32,300 nt of DNA from CAZYBU01 sp964645775 (GTDB lineage: Bacteria > Spirochaetota > UBA4802 > UBA5550), in contig CAZYBU010000034.1 of the NCBI GenBank assembly GCA_964645775.1, forward strand, positions 1-32,300. The letters run 5' to 3'. The position numbers and the translations under genes were made by a program. The notes beneath the pieces are model-generated. The model did no database searches, was not told the origin of the DNA, and was given only the letters and a program-made list of their open reading frames with translations. Numbering within the stretch: the first letter of the stretch is position 1; each line of letters opens with the position of its first letter. Shown in pieces: positions 1 through 6,139 of the stretch.

Positions 1-207
1 TTTATTATTTATTGAATAATTTCCATCTTGAAAACCATAATATGTTAGGACATTTCTTGTTTCTGCCTCTCCCCAGAGCCGGGGTTTTTCGGCTGCATAG
101 GCTACCCCTCGACTCCGCTCGGGGAGCGCCTCGGAGGAAGTGCTTGGGAGGTTTACGCTTATTATGCCGGCTATGAGTATCAGGTGCAGGTATGGTTTTT
201 GTTTCAT
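1..207 (-). CDS. Exported protein, N-terminal fragment (cut by the window edge)
   Basis: The frame is open from an ATG at 207 down to base 1, giving 69 residues, so the gene continues outside the window. The start is supported by an AAGGAGA ribosome site seven bases upstream. Residues 1-20 (MKQKPYLHLILIAGIISVNL) look like a signal peptide, and AAEKPRLWGEAE follows from about residue 38. Between them sits a short GC-rich palindromic stretch (CCCCTCGACTCCGCTCGGGG on the plus strand, 107-126) that adds residues such as LPERSRG in frame, as if a small repeat had inserted near the signal cleavage site. A related, broken copy of this 5' end lies at 719-839. I do not recognise the family. Location is probably periplasm or cell surface. 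Confidence 0.55.
   Translation of the reverse strand, partial: MKQKPYLHLILIAGIISVNLPSTSSEALPERSRGVAYAAEKPRLWGEAETRNVLTYYGFQDGNYSINNK
61..96. repeat. 36-bp direct repeat flanking hicAB, left copy
   Basis: This copy and the one at 725-760 differ at one position. Both encode, on the minus strand, the AAExPRLWGEA segment of an exported protein. They bracket the hicAB operon in direct orientation, so recombination between them could delete the toxin-antitoxin pair. Confidence 0.7.
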
Positions 208-230
208 AGGGTCTCCTTGTATCAGTTAAA

Positions 231-449
231 TCATGCCAACTGATAGATAGCAGGACGATATCGCGGTTCAGGAACCGGTTTCCCTTCTGACCGGGCTGAT
301 TCTATCCATAACTCTTTGGCAATTATTGCCTCGTGGAGAGCTTCTTCGGGGGTCTTACCAAATGCTGAACAGAAAACCAGATCCGGAATATCCGCCACAT
401 ATCCTTCATCTTCTTCACTATAAAATATATTGATATGATAATCTTTCAT
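231..449 (-). CDS. hicB: HicB-family antitoxin (short form)
   Basis: This 72-residue protein has the HicB fold signature: an N-terminal beta segment with Y-S-E-E-D-E-G-Y-V-A-D-I-P-D-L (the usual [YF]xxDxxGyxvxxPDlpg) followed by a helix with TPEEALHEA. Short HicB proteins of this type lack a separate DNA-binding domain, and none is seen here. Its ATG overlaps the end of hicA by four bases (ATGA), so the two are translationally coupled with the toxin first, the common order for hicAB. It should bind and neutralise HicA, and the complex probably represses its own promoter. Confidence 0.85.
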   Translation of the reverse strand: MKDYHINIFYSEEDEGYVADIPDLVFCSAFGKTPEEALHEAIIAKELWIESARSEGKPVPEPRYRPAIYQLA

Positions 450-703
450 TCGTCATCCTCCAGTTTCAAATTATATCGTTCAACAAGTTCCATTACCTGC
501 TTTATCTGGAACGGCTTTACCTGTCCTTTTACATTTTGGATATTAACAAGCTCCGTAATACCTGAATGGGCATATATCATGTGACTGCCTCGTGTACGTA
601 TACAGGAAAAACCATACCCCTCTAAAAGCACCTGGAAATCATTAAAACTGATATTTCGCGAGCCATTAAGAATTTTCGCCAGTATTTTTTTGTGACGTCC
701 CAT
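446..703 (-). CDS. hicA: HicA-family mRNA interferase toxin
   Basis: The 85-residue product matches HicA, a double-stranded RNA-binding-fold ribonuclease that blocks translation. The motif RGSHMIYAHSG (about residues 38-48) carries the expected catalytic histidine of the GSHxx(Y/F) motif. At 85 residues it is near the usual family size. It is the first gene of a two-gene operon with hicB, with a four-base overlap. The pair lies between two related copies of the start of an exported-protein gene, which suggests it arrived as a cassette or that the host gene was duplicated around it. No strong promoter is obvious upstream. Confidence 0.85.
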   Translation of the reverse strand: MGRHKKILAKILNGSRNISFNDFQVLLEGYGFSCIRTRGSHMIYAHSGITELVNIQNVKGQVKPFQIKQVMELVERYNLKLEDDE

Positions 704-718
704 TACCAGACTCTTCGA

Positions 719-839
719 TTAAAATTCTGCCTCTCCCCAGAGCCGGGGATTTTCGGCTGCGTGGGCAGAGGGAACACGGTTTCCGGTGATTATCTGGGAA
801 AGTACGGTTATGGTGATAAGAAGTGGTTTGTTTTTTCAT
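719..839 (-). pseudogene. Broken 5' fragment of the exported-protein gene at the left edge
   Basis: An ATG at 839 with an AAGGA site starts MKKQT. A one-base frame change after about 16 bases is then needed to continue into a hydrophobic signal-like stretch (LLITITVLSQIITGNRVPS), AHAAENPRLWGEAEF and a TAA stop at 719-721. The segment AAENPRLWGEAE matches AAEKPRLWGEAE of the partial gene at 1-207. At the DNA level bases 725-760 and 61-96 are the same 36-mer with one mismatch. It looks like a truncated, frameshifted relative or duplicate of that gene, left beside hicAB. Confidence 0.5.
725..760. repeat. 36-bp direct repeat flanking hicAB, right copy
   Basis: Right partner of the repeat at 61-96, lying inside the broken gene fragment. 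The core contains the small inverted repeat AGCCG...CGGCT. Confidence 0.7.
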
Positions 840-1303
840 TGTTTTTGTTCCTTTTTCATATACCCGTTTGTAAACGGGACAAATCTTTTTGCGAGTCCTT
901 GCTCGCCCAAGGTCTCGCGCTGAGCTGATAGGACGGCAGCCTGCCGGCAAGGAACAGGATGTTCCAATCCTGCCGGCCTAAGGGCGCCCCTGCGGGATGC
1001 TCTTTACGCCCGCAACTCGCAATGTCTACTTGACTTCGACACAGCTCAGTCCAAGCGTAGAACATTGCTCAGACAGACGGGCTTATATTGTGCGGCCTTC
1101 GGCCACAGATTTCATGACTCTATTGTAAGGCAGACTGTATTCATGTCAATTGATTATTACCCAGGTAAACCAGGCGCAACACCCCTTTCAGGGGGGGGCG
1201 GCTGGATGGTGTGTCAAATACAACAGGTACATCCGCCGGGGTGAGAAATGCCGGTTATACCGGGATCAAGCTTCACAAAAGGTCAGGTGTCCGCCTGTTT
1301 TAT
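840..1303. other. Non-coding stretch rich in small palindromes
   Basis: I see no credible gene here. It holds a perfect CCCGTTT/AAACGGG inverted repeat (863-878), a hairpin GGAAC-AGGAT-GTTCC (951-965), a GGCC-TTC-GGCC hairpin near 1092-1102, and several GC-rich inverted stretches between 890 and 1060. Parts (GAGCTGA, AGGACG, GCCTGCC, ACAGGATGT, in that order) recur in the stretch at 14738-14785, so this is probably a copy of an interspersed palindromic repeat. Confidence 0.5.
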
Positions 1304-1618
1304 TTAATTCATCCTTTCCCCAATTGAGGATTTAATAAAATCCGGGTCTGAAGCCATGTGGAGTACTGCAGTTACCAGAACCAGGTTTTCATGATTTGTA
1401 TAATATATTGCATAAGGAAACCTGTTCAATATTTTCCTTCTCACATTGTCAAATGTGATTGGACAATGTTTAGGATGAGTAAATATAATATCTATAGCAT
1501 CCCAGAATGCCTGGAGCAAATCATCACCCAGTCCAGGTACCTTGCTATCATACCAGGATCGTGCATCCAAAAGATCTTGGGCTGTTCCAGGTAAATAGCG
1601 AATAGTTACGGATTTCAT
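1304..1618 (-). CDS. RelE/ParE-family toxin
   Basis: This 104-residue protein looks like a ParE/RelE-superfamily toxin. It has an N-terminal helix with A-x-x-D-L-x-D-A-R-x-W-Y-D, a middle segment FTHPKHCPI, and the closing strands RRKILNRFPYAIYYTNHENLVLVTAVLHMASDP, which correspond to the usual R-[RK]-x-L-x-x-F-P-Y-x-I-x-Y pattern. Such toxins block gyrase (ParE) or cleave ribosome-bound mRNA (RelE); sequence alone does not say which, but RRxxLNRFPYAIYY is more ParE-like. It begins directly after the antitoxin stop (TAA then ATG), second in the operon. Confidence 0.85.
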   Translation of the reverse strand: MKSVTIRYLPGTAQDLLDARSWYDSKVPGLGDDLLQAFWDAIDIIFTHPKHCPITFDNVRRKILNRFPYAIYYTNHENLVLVTAVLHMASDPDFIKSSIGERMN

Positions 1619-1831
1619 TTATTTTTCAAGACGGGTTTTTAATTCTTCAGTAGTCAGAAACTCTTCATTCTCATTGAATTTCTTTAATCGTTCTCTCACG
1701 ATATTTTTGTGACGACCTGGTACTGGCAGCGACTCAGCTTCTGTACGTAGATCATCCCAAAATTCTTCAAGGAGAATTATTTTATCAGATAGGGATAACT
1801 TTTGTATTCCAGGTATTTCATTAAGTTTCAT
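1619..1831 (-). CDS. Addiction-module antitoxin (putative addiction module component family)
   Basis: The 70-residue protein starts MKLNEIPGIQKLSLSDKIILLEEFWDDL, which matches the small helical antitoxins paired with ParE-like toxins (L-s-x-x-E-r-x-x-L-x-x-x-L-W-d-s-l pattern). The C-terminal half (TTEELKTRLEK) is a likely helix that wraps the toxin. It is the first gene of the pair and abuts the toxin with no gap. A good sigma-70 promoter lies immediately upstream (1852-1880). Confidence 0.8.
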   Translation of the reverse strand: MKLNEIPGIQKLSLSDKIILLEEFWDDLRTEAESLPVPGRHKNIVRERLKKFNENEEFLTTEELKTRLEK

Positions 1832-1851
1832 TCTCGTACCTCAACAATGGC

Positions 1852-1880
1852 AGTATATATCTATTTATACAAATTGTCAA
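1852..1880 (-). promoter_or_regulatory. Sigma-70 promoter of the ParE-type toxin-antitoxin operon
   Basis: On the minus strand, TTGACA (1875-1880), a 17-base spacer and TATACT (1852-1857) stand 20 bases before the antitoxin start. This is a near-consensus housekeeping promoter and contrasts with the ECF-type promoters elsewhere in the window. Confidence 0.75.
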
Positions 1881-1980
1881 ATTCGATTCCAACAGCATGA
1901 ACGCGGCAGCCTCTTTGTACCAAGTACGCCCCGGTTGTGCACGACGCTACGAGATATCTTCGGCCGAATGTGTGACCCGC

Positions 1981-2211
1981 CTACTGAATGATGCCCAGTC
2001 CGCGGTGCGTAGCCTCCTCAGAAAAGCTGTCTTCCTCATTCAGAAGTTCATCCAGTTCGACCGGTTCTGCCGTTGCTGCAAGCAGTTCCAGCTCACCGGG
2101 ATTCATCTCCGCCACAGCCTCTTCGGCCTTAAGGGCCTCGACAATCTGCTCCCATTGCTCTTTTCCAAAGAAATCCTCTGCCTTCATGTTTTTCCATTTG
2201 CTCTCTGCCAT
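1981..2211 (-). CDS. Small acidic protein of unknown function
   Basis: I chose the ATG at 2211 because an AAGGAGG site precedes it; an upstream in-frame ATG at 2268 lacks one. The 76-residue product is strongly acidic, with Glu-rich helical stretches (KAEEAVAEMNPGELELLAA, ELDELLNEEDSFSEEA) and no membrane segment. It is second in an operon with the 154-aa gene (46-base gap), and the ECF-type promoter at 2755-2785 probably serves both. I do not recognise the family. Being small, acidic and part of the proposed sigma regulon, it could be an inhibitor or partner protein, but that is speculation. Confidence 0.6.
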   Translation of the reverse strand: MAESKWKNMKAEDFFGKEQWEQIVEALKAEEAVAEMNPGELELLAATAEPVELDELLNEEDSFSEEATHRGLGIIQ

Positions 2212-2257
2212 TGTTTCCTCCTTATTATAGTACTTGGAATGTGTCCGTACCCTGGGC

Positions 2258-2722
2258 TTACATAACATTCTCCACCTTTTCCAGCTCCAGTATGAGTTTC
2301 TCCAGGCGCGCCATGAGGCGGGCGCACGACCGTTCTTTTATTCTGAGTATGTGGAATGACTCCCGGGCCTCGAATTTCTGGTGGGGACCGTGATGGTTTT
2401 CCGGATCAAACTTTCGGTTATGAAGTGTGAGGTAAGAGATCGGTATATCCCCGGGCAGGTGCACCATCAGGGTCCAGTAATTACATCCTGACATCTCCCT
2501 GAAACTCTCATCGCTCATGGAATCACGAAACTCCTCAATGTACAGCAGGGCCAGCTCAAGGCCGTCTATGGTTGATACCGGGTTTATCTCTATGGAATAC
2601 TCGATTACGGGGAGATCAGCTTCACTACGGCAATCGACAACCTCCCGCTCCAGTCTCCTTCCTGGCTCAGGATGAGTGAAAACAATGCTTTCTTCCTGCG
2701 GCCTGCGTAAAAAAATCTCCAT
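2258..2722 (-). CDS. Hypothetical 154-aa protein under an ECF-type promoter
   Basis: The start at 2722 is supported by GGAGAAGG upstream and lies 32 bases after the CGTC of an ECF-type promoter. The product is soluble, with mixed beta/helix content: YSIEINPVSTIDGLELALLYIEEFRD, a middle segment SYLTLHNRKFDPENHHGPHQKFEARESFHI, and a C-terminal helix RLMARLEKLILELEKVE. The His-rich stretch (HNRKFDPENHHGPHQ, about residues 101-115) may be functional. I do not recognise the family. It is the first gene of a pair with the 76-aa acidic protein. Membership of the same promoter set as the CRISPR operon suggests a role in the infection response. Confidence 0.65.
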   Translation of the reverse strand: MEIFLRRPQEESIVFTHPEPGRRLEREVVDCRSEADLPVIEYSIEINPVSTIDGLELALLYIEEFRDSMSDESFREMSGCNYWTLMVHLPGDIPISYLTLHNRKFDPENHHGPHQKFEARESFHILRIKERSCARLMARLEKLILELEKVENVM

Positions 2723-2754
2723 ATTAAACCTTCTCCATGTTTATTACAATATCA

Positions 2755-2785
2755 GACGTGCGAACCCTCCCGTATTTCGGAAAAA
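2755..2785 (-). promoter_or_regulatory. ECF-type promoter, site A (154-aa/76-aa operon)
   Basis: Read on the minus strand: TTTTTCCGAAAT, exactly 15 bases, then CGTC (2755-2758), 32 bases before the ATG at 2722. The architecture is the same as at five other sites in this window. A back-to-back copy (site B) drives the divergent genes from 2963. Confidence 0.75.
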
Positions 2786-2902
2786 TTCCACTCAATAATC
2801 ATACTGCCACAGGTATGACAGGGAATGACCTACAGGTATGTGTAGGTTTACCGAGAAATAGACCACTCCCCCACTTCCCTATCTTTCTGCAGGATACCCG
2901 GT

Positions 2903-2933
2903 TTTTTCCGAAATTGCGGTCTGGTATCCCGTC
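2903..2933 (+). promoter_or_regulatory. ECF-type promoter, site B (small membrane protein genes)
   Basis: TTTTTCCGAAAT (2903-2914), 15 bases, CGTC (2930-2933), with the ATG 30 bases on at 2963. Sites A and B form a 12-base inverted repeat 117 bases apart, simply because the same promoter points both ways. A smaller inverted repeat, ACCTACA/TGTAGGT (2828-2847), lies between them and could bind a regulator. Confidence 0.75.
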
Positions 2934-2962
2934 ACATTTTGTGTAAGAAAAGGAGGCAGGCA

Positions 2963-3262
2963 ATGGAGTTCGCACTTATGCTCATGTTCATAGAGGCCAT
3001 TATCACCTTCACTCTGATGAAGAAGGTCCTGGACATGGTCCTGGGATTCCGCAATTCCCGCGTACGTCTCGGTATCCTCAGGCTTATATCCAGCCCTCTG
3101 GTGAGTTTTTTCATAAACCTGGGCATCTCCCTCCTTCTTACAAAATTTACGGGAGGGGGACTTAATGCGGGTTTCGCGAACCTGGCCTCTTCCGTCATCG
3201 TGGCCCTGGCGCTTCCCATGTACGTGAGATACCGCACAGCATACATGAACCCGGAGGAGTAA
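2963..3262 (+). CDS. Small integral membrane protein, unknown function
   Basis: I place the start at 2963 (MEFALML) because AGGAGG precedes it; an earlier in-frame start at 2939 lies inside the promoter-proximal leader. The 99-residue product has three hydrophobic segments: about residues 2-24 (FALMLMFIEAIITFTLMKKVL), 42-62 (LISSPLVSFFINLGISLLL) and 74-90 (ANLASSVIVALALPMYV). No catalytic motif is visible. An ECF-type promoter lies directly upstream, and a second small membrane protein gene follows 43 bases on. Small membrane proteins induced together with a type III CRISPR locus could act as membrane-disrupting effectors or sensors; nothing in the sequence proves it. Confidence 0.7.
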   Translation: MEFALMLMFIEAIITFTLMKKVLDMVLGFRNSRVRLGILRLISSPLVSFFINLGISLLLTKFTGGGLNAGFANLASSVIVALALPMYVRYRTAYMNPEE

Positions 3263-3305
3263 AAACCGGCACAGACAGCTTAAAAGTCAAAGAGGAGGAG
3301 TCAGT

Positions 3306-3500
3306 ATGAAGAAGTATCTGTATATCGCAGGCATTGTGGCCGCAGTATTTATCGGGATGAAGCTGTTAATAGTAATAGGCACCCTTGGAGCGATGATCCT
3401 TATCATCCTGGGCATTTTCGGGTTTTTGCACATCACCGAAAAGCTGCCCCGGAAAAAACCGGCTCGAACTCCGGCCGGCAGCAAAAAACGCTCAAAGTAG
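3306..3500 (+). CDS. Small membrane protein with basic tail
   Basis: The 64-residue product has a strong start (GAGGAGG upstream). Residues 4-43 are almost entirely hydrophobic (YLYIAGIVAAVF..., then LLIVIGTLGAMILIILGIF), giving one long or two short membrane segments. The tail is very basic (RKKPARTPAGSKKRSK) and should be cytoplasmic. It follows the 99-aa membrane protein in the same direction, probably on the same ECF-type transcript. The size and layout resemble holin-like or small toxic membrane peptides, but I cannot assign a family. A small inverted repeat (AGGCAT/ATGCCT, 3505-3517) sits where it converges with the next gene. Confidence 0.65.
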   Translation: MKKYLYIAGIVAAVFIGMKLLIVIGTLGAMILIILGIFGFLHITEKLPRKKPARTPAGSKKRSK

Positions 3501-3509
3501 ACCAAGGCA

Positions 3510-5003
3510 TTATGCCTCAACCTTCTCTTCATGTATCCTCTCGAGAATCTCAAGACCTTTCTTCATGCCTTCCATCTGTTTCTTCCGGATGGCATCAGGT
3601 TTGGCCATGAAATTTCCGATTCGATGGGTAACATGATTGCGGACCCGCCGGGCCCAGTGCAGGGTATCCAGTTCTTCTTCATTTACCAGTCCCCTGTCGG
3701 ACAACTGCTGCATAACACCCGCGCTCCCGGCCCTCAGGGTATTCACGTTTAACCCGAGTTTACGGTTCGTTCGTTCAATATGGCTGTCCAGTACAACAGC
3801 GATGGAGAGGGCATCCCTTGTAAGCTCGTCAATGTTCTCCGGGGCCGGGACCCAGGCCCTTTTACTGCCTCTGAGATATTCCGTCATCCTCTGCTTCAGG
3901 GCATCGAGTTCCGTGCCGGCCCTCCTTATATCATGGGTCTCCAGGCCCACGCCTCCGCAGGGAAAGTACTGCTTCAATATCCTTGACTCGAAGATACTTC
4001 TCTCCTCTTCAAATCTACGGTTCAGCTCGTGCATGGTCAGGGGGAGCACCTGGTGTTCCACAAGTTCATGGGTCTCTTTTTTCGCGTTTTCAATACTCTC
4101 TTTCCGTTTGTCGATATCCCGGTTGTGAAATCCCAGCATGGAGAGAACAAACACGGGTAAAATCACAAAGAAGAGAGTTGGAACAAACAGATTAAGCAGG
4201 GACCAGGAGATGGTATGCCATCCCGCAGCAAGAACAAGAGTGCTCGATATACTCACCATTGTTGTGCCGCCTGTGGTCAGAGTGGAAAGGTTAAGTGCCT
4301 GGTCCAGGTATGACCTCTCGGAAAAATGAGCTGTATCATCCAGCCCCGTGGAGACAAGGGACTCCTTAAGAATCTCGTCGCTTATCTGCTCTATCTCCTC
4401 CAGGGTTGTCTCCACCGATTCCCTGTACAGTTCTTTAAGGGCCTCCTTACCCAGAATCCTTTCGATACGTTGCTTAAATTCACTCTCCACGGGAGAGCCG
4501 GGAATGGCAGAGAGTAATAGCCGTATATTGTCCCAGAACATTCGGAGGGCTTTGGTGATTTCGGTAACGACCCGGTTCCCCCCCTTTAATACCTGCTTGG
4601 CCAGGTCCCATATTCGGAAATCGATAAGGAGTTGCAGAAGGTCTTCATCAAAAATATTGTCTTTGAAAATCCTGTCTGATTCTATCAGGTTAATGAAATC
4701 ATCTATGCGGGCGTCCAGTACACGGCCGAAAGAGGTTTTCACCCCCGGATAAAAGTGCTCTTGTATCCGTGCGTGCATCTCCCGCATAAGGCGCACCTGG
4801 CTTTCGACCTCGTAAAGCCTGTGCTCCATGCTGGCCTCAGCCTGCTCAGCAGCATGCAGAATCTCCGCCACGCTGTCCGGGTCCGGGTCGGCCACATCGA
4901 GTTTATCATAGAGATCTACGGTCTCCCCCAGCAGAGGGTTTACTCCTGACACGTATTCTGTTTCACGGAGTTTGCGACAGGCATCCAGCTTAACAGGTTT
5001 CAT
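3510..5003 (-). CDS. Membrane protein with coiled coils and a C-terminal HEPN-like motif
   Basis: The 497-residue protein is mostly helical. Residues about 35-115 are coiled-coil-like, and two membrane segments lie at about 246-266 and 269-293 (SLLNLFVPTLFFVILPVFVL). A second charged helical region follows (HNRDIDKRKESIENAKKETHEL). Near the C-terminus, LDTLHWARRVRNHVTHRIG contains R455-x4-H460 (RNHVTH), the spacing and residues of the HEPN R-x4-6-H active-site motif. This could be a membrane-anchored HEPN nuclease or merely a HEPN-fold helical domain. I saw no ECF-type promoter upstream; a palindrome at 5051-5077 separates it from the nuclease gene. Family not recognised. Confidence 0.65.
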   Translation of the reverse strand: MKPVKLDACRKLRETEYVSGVNPLLGETVDLYDKLDVADPDPDSVAEILHAAEQAEASMEHRLYEVESQVRLMREMHARIQEHFYPGVKTSFGRVLDARIDDFINLIESDRIFKDNIFDEDLLQLLIDFRIWDLAKQVLKGGNRVVTEITKALRMFWDNIRLLLSAIPGSPVESEFKQRIERILGKEALKELYRESVETTLEEIEQISDEILKESLVSTGLDDTAHFSERSYLDQALNLSTLTTGGTTMVSISSTLVLAAGWHTISWSLLNLFVPTLFFVILPVFVLSMLGFHNRDIDKRKESIENAKKETHELVEHQVLPLTMHELNRRFEEERSIFESRILKQYFPCGGVGLETHDIRRAGTELDALKQRMTEYLRGSKRAWVPAPENIDELTRDALSIAVVLDSHIERTNRKLGLNVNTLRAGSAGVMQQLSDRGLVNEEELDTLHWARRVRNHVTHRIGNFMAKPDAIRKKQMEGMKKGLEILERIHEEKVEA

Positions 5004-5050
5004 GGTCTCTAAATTATTTCACCTTGATGATTGATACTTCATACCGGAAA

Positions 5051-5077
5051 TTCCGACGACGCTTCGCGTCGCCGGAA
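5051..5077. repeat. GC-rich hairpin between the nuclease and membrane-protein genes
   Basis: TTCCG-A-CGACGC, loop TTC, GCGTCG-C-CGGAA: a 12-base stem with one mismatch. It lies 22 bases past the nuclease stop and upstream of the membrane protein. No T-run follows, so it is more likely a REP-type hairpin or mRNA stabiliser than a classical terminator. Confidence 0.55.
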
Positions 5078-5098
5078 CAGATACTTCAGTTCGGTAGA

Positions 5099-5659
5099 CT
5101 ATTCCCTTCCCTTTCTCTTCATCCACTGCCGGGCCGTGCTCCAGCAGCCTCTCTCCTTCTCCCGGGCCTCGTCTTCTGCCTGCTCCCATTTACCTTTCCA
5201 CGGCTCCGGTGGGGAGCCGTACTTCTCCCATAGTACGGAATAGCCGGAGCGTATCATCAGATCCTGAATGGTACTATCCCTGTTTTTAAAGTAGACAATG
5301 GCGAGAAGACGTCCATAGTAGCCTCGTTTCAGCTTCCCTTTCGGGCTCACCAGGTAGACCCTCTCCCCCGGTTTAAGTCGCTTCTTAAGAAGCAAACGAG
5401 CCCTTCGTCCTTCCACCATGGCCCGGTCATGGGAGTTATCATGAATCTCCGGCGTGTCGATATACAGCAGGCGTATCTTCTCTTCATCACCGTGAAAAGG
5501 ACTCCCTTCCGGGAATATGACACGGATGGTATCCCCGTCAACAACACTGGTTACCGTTGCCGGATAATACTGAACCGTTAATTCCCGGGCAGCGATCCAG
5601 GGAGCGGGGATTAGTAGAACGGCTGTGGCTAACAGTGTGAGTATTCGTCGTCGTATCAT
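5099..5659 (-). CDS. Exported thermonuclease-like protein (staphylococcal nuclease fold)
   Basis: The 186-residue protein has a signal peptide (MIRRRILTLLATAVLLIPAPWIAA) followed by a complete SNase-like domain. VTSVVDGDTIRV (about residues 37-48) carries the first calcium-binding Asp, IRLLYIDTPEIHD (62-74) carries the catalytic Arg and second Asp, and GYYGRLLAIVYF (about 113-124) has the second Arg. Family members hydrolyse DNA and RNA in the presence of calcium. The signal peptide puts it in the periplasm or outside. The tail is basic (RQWMKRKGRE). Whether it belongs to the defence system is unclear: its upstream region lacks the ECF-type promoter. Confidence 0.85.
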   Translation of the reverse strand: MIRRRILTLLATAVLLIPAPWIAARELTVQYYPATVTSVVDGDTIRVIFPEGSPFHGDEEKIRLLYIDTPEIHDNSHDRAMVEGRRARLLLKKRLKPGERVYLVSPKGKLKRGYYGRLLAIVYFKNRDSTIQDLMIRSGYSVLWEKYGSPPEPWKGKWEQAEDEAREKERGCWSTARQWMKRKGRE

Positions 5660-5764
5660 GGCAAGAACTGCCTTTATCTTTTGGCGTCAACATTAACATA
5701 AATGTTCCAGAAGTCAACATCCTTCTGACCGATTATATAAGTGGTGGGCAGTGAAGGGATAACG

Positions 5765-6070
5765 TTAATCACTCAGATATTTCCAGTGCTTTTTCCGTTG
5801 ATTACAATACATGACAGTGATCAAGCTGTTATCAGCTGACACGACCAGGGCCAGGTTTTCACTTTCACGTACCCTTCGAAGCCAGGTAGGGCGTCGTGTC
5901 TGTCGGGCCACCCGACTCAGGGCTCTTCTGTTAAGCCAGTAAACCACGCTCCCGCCACCGGCGCTGTAGATCTCGCCGTAATTCATGGCAACTTTTTCCA
6001 TCTCCGGGGTCACACCTCTCTGACCTTCCCGTTTACGCGCATGTTCCGTTCGTTTGAAGGTTTCTTTCAT
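5765..6070 (-). CDS. DUF4258-like small basic protein
   Basis: The 101-residue protein opens with KRTEHARKREGQRGVTPEMEKVAMNYGE, resembling the H-A-x-x-R-x-x-x-R-g-i-t signature of DUF4258, a BECR-fold-like family often seen beside toxin and conflict genes. It then has V-V-Y-W-L-N-R-R-A-L-S-R and ends with NLALVVSADNSLITVMYCNQRKKHWKYLS, a typical closing beta strand with basic residues. It could be an RNase toxin, though no antitoxin lies next to it. AGGAGGG precedes the ATG. The start is 33 bases after the CGTC of ECF-type promoter site C, so it is probably induced with the CRISPR operon. Confidence 0.7.
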   Translation of the reverse strand: MKETFKRTEHARKREGQRGVTPEMEKVAMNYGEIYSAGGGSVVYWLNRRALSRVARQTRRPTWLRRVRESENLALVVSADNSLITVMYCNQRKKHWKYLSD

Positions 6071-6103
6071 GCTTCCCTCCTCTTGGCACTGCTCTTCTCT
6101 TTT

Positions 6104-6135
6104 GACGGAGAAGGGAAACGTGATTTCGGAAAAAA
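6104..6135 (-). promoter_or_regulatory. ECF-type promoter, site C (DUF4258 gene)
   Basis: Minus strand: TTTTTTCCGAAAT (6123-6135), 15 bases, CGTC (6104-6107), then 33 bases to the ATG at 6070. It lies between this gene and the end of the CARF-CHAT gene. Confidence 0.75.
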
Positions 6136-6139
6136 CCTC

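Noticed and set aside
666..950. 94-aa minus-strand open frame overlapping the hicA start
   Set aside because: It reads the wrong frame of the broken exported-protein fragment and overlaps hicA. The better reading is a pseudogene.
3637..4752. Plus-strand open frames antisense to the membrane/HEPN-like gene
   Set aside because: They lack ribosome sites and show Ser/Arg-rich shadow composition. The minus-strand gene accounts for the region.
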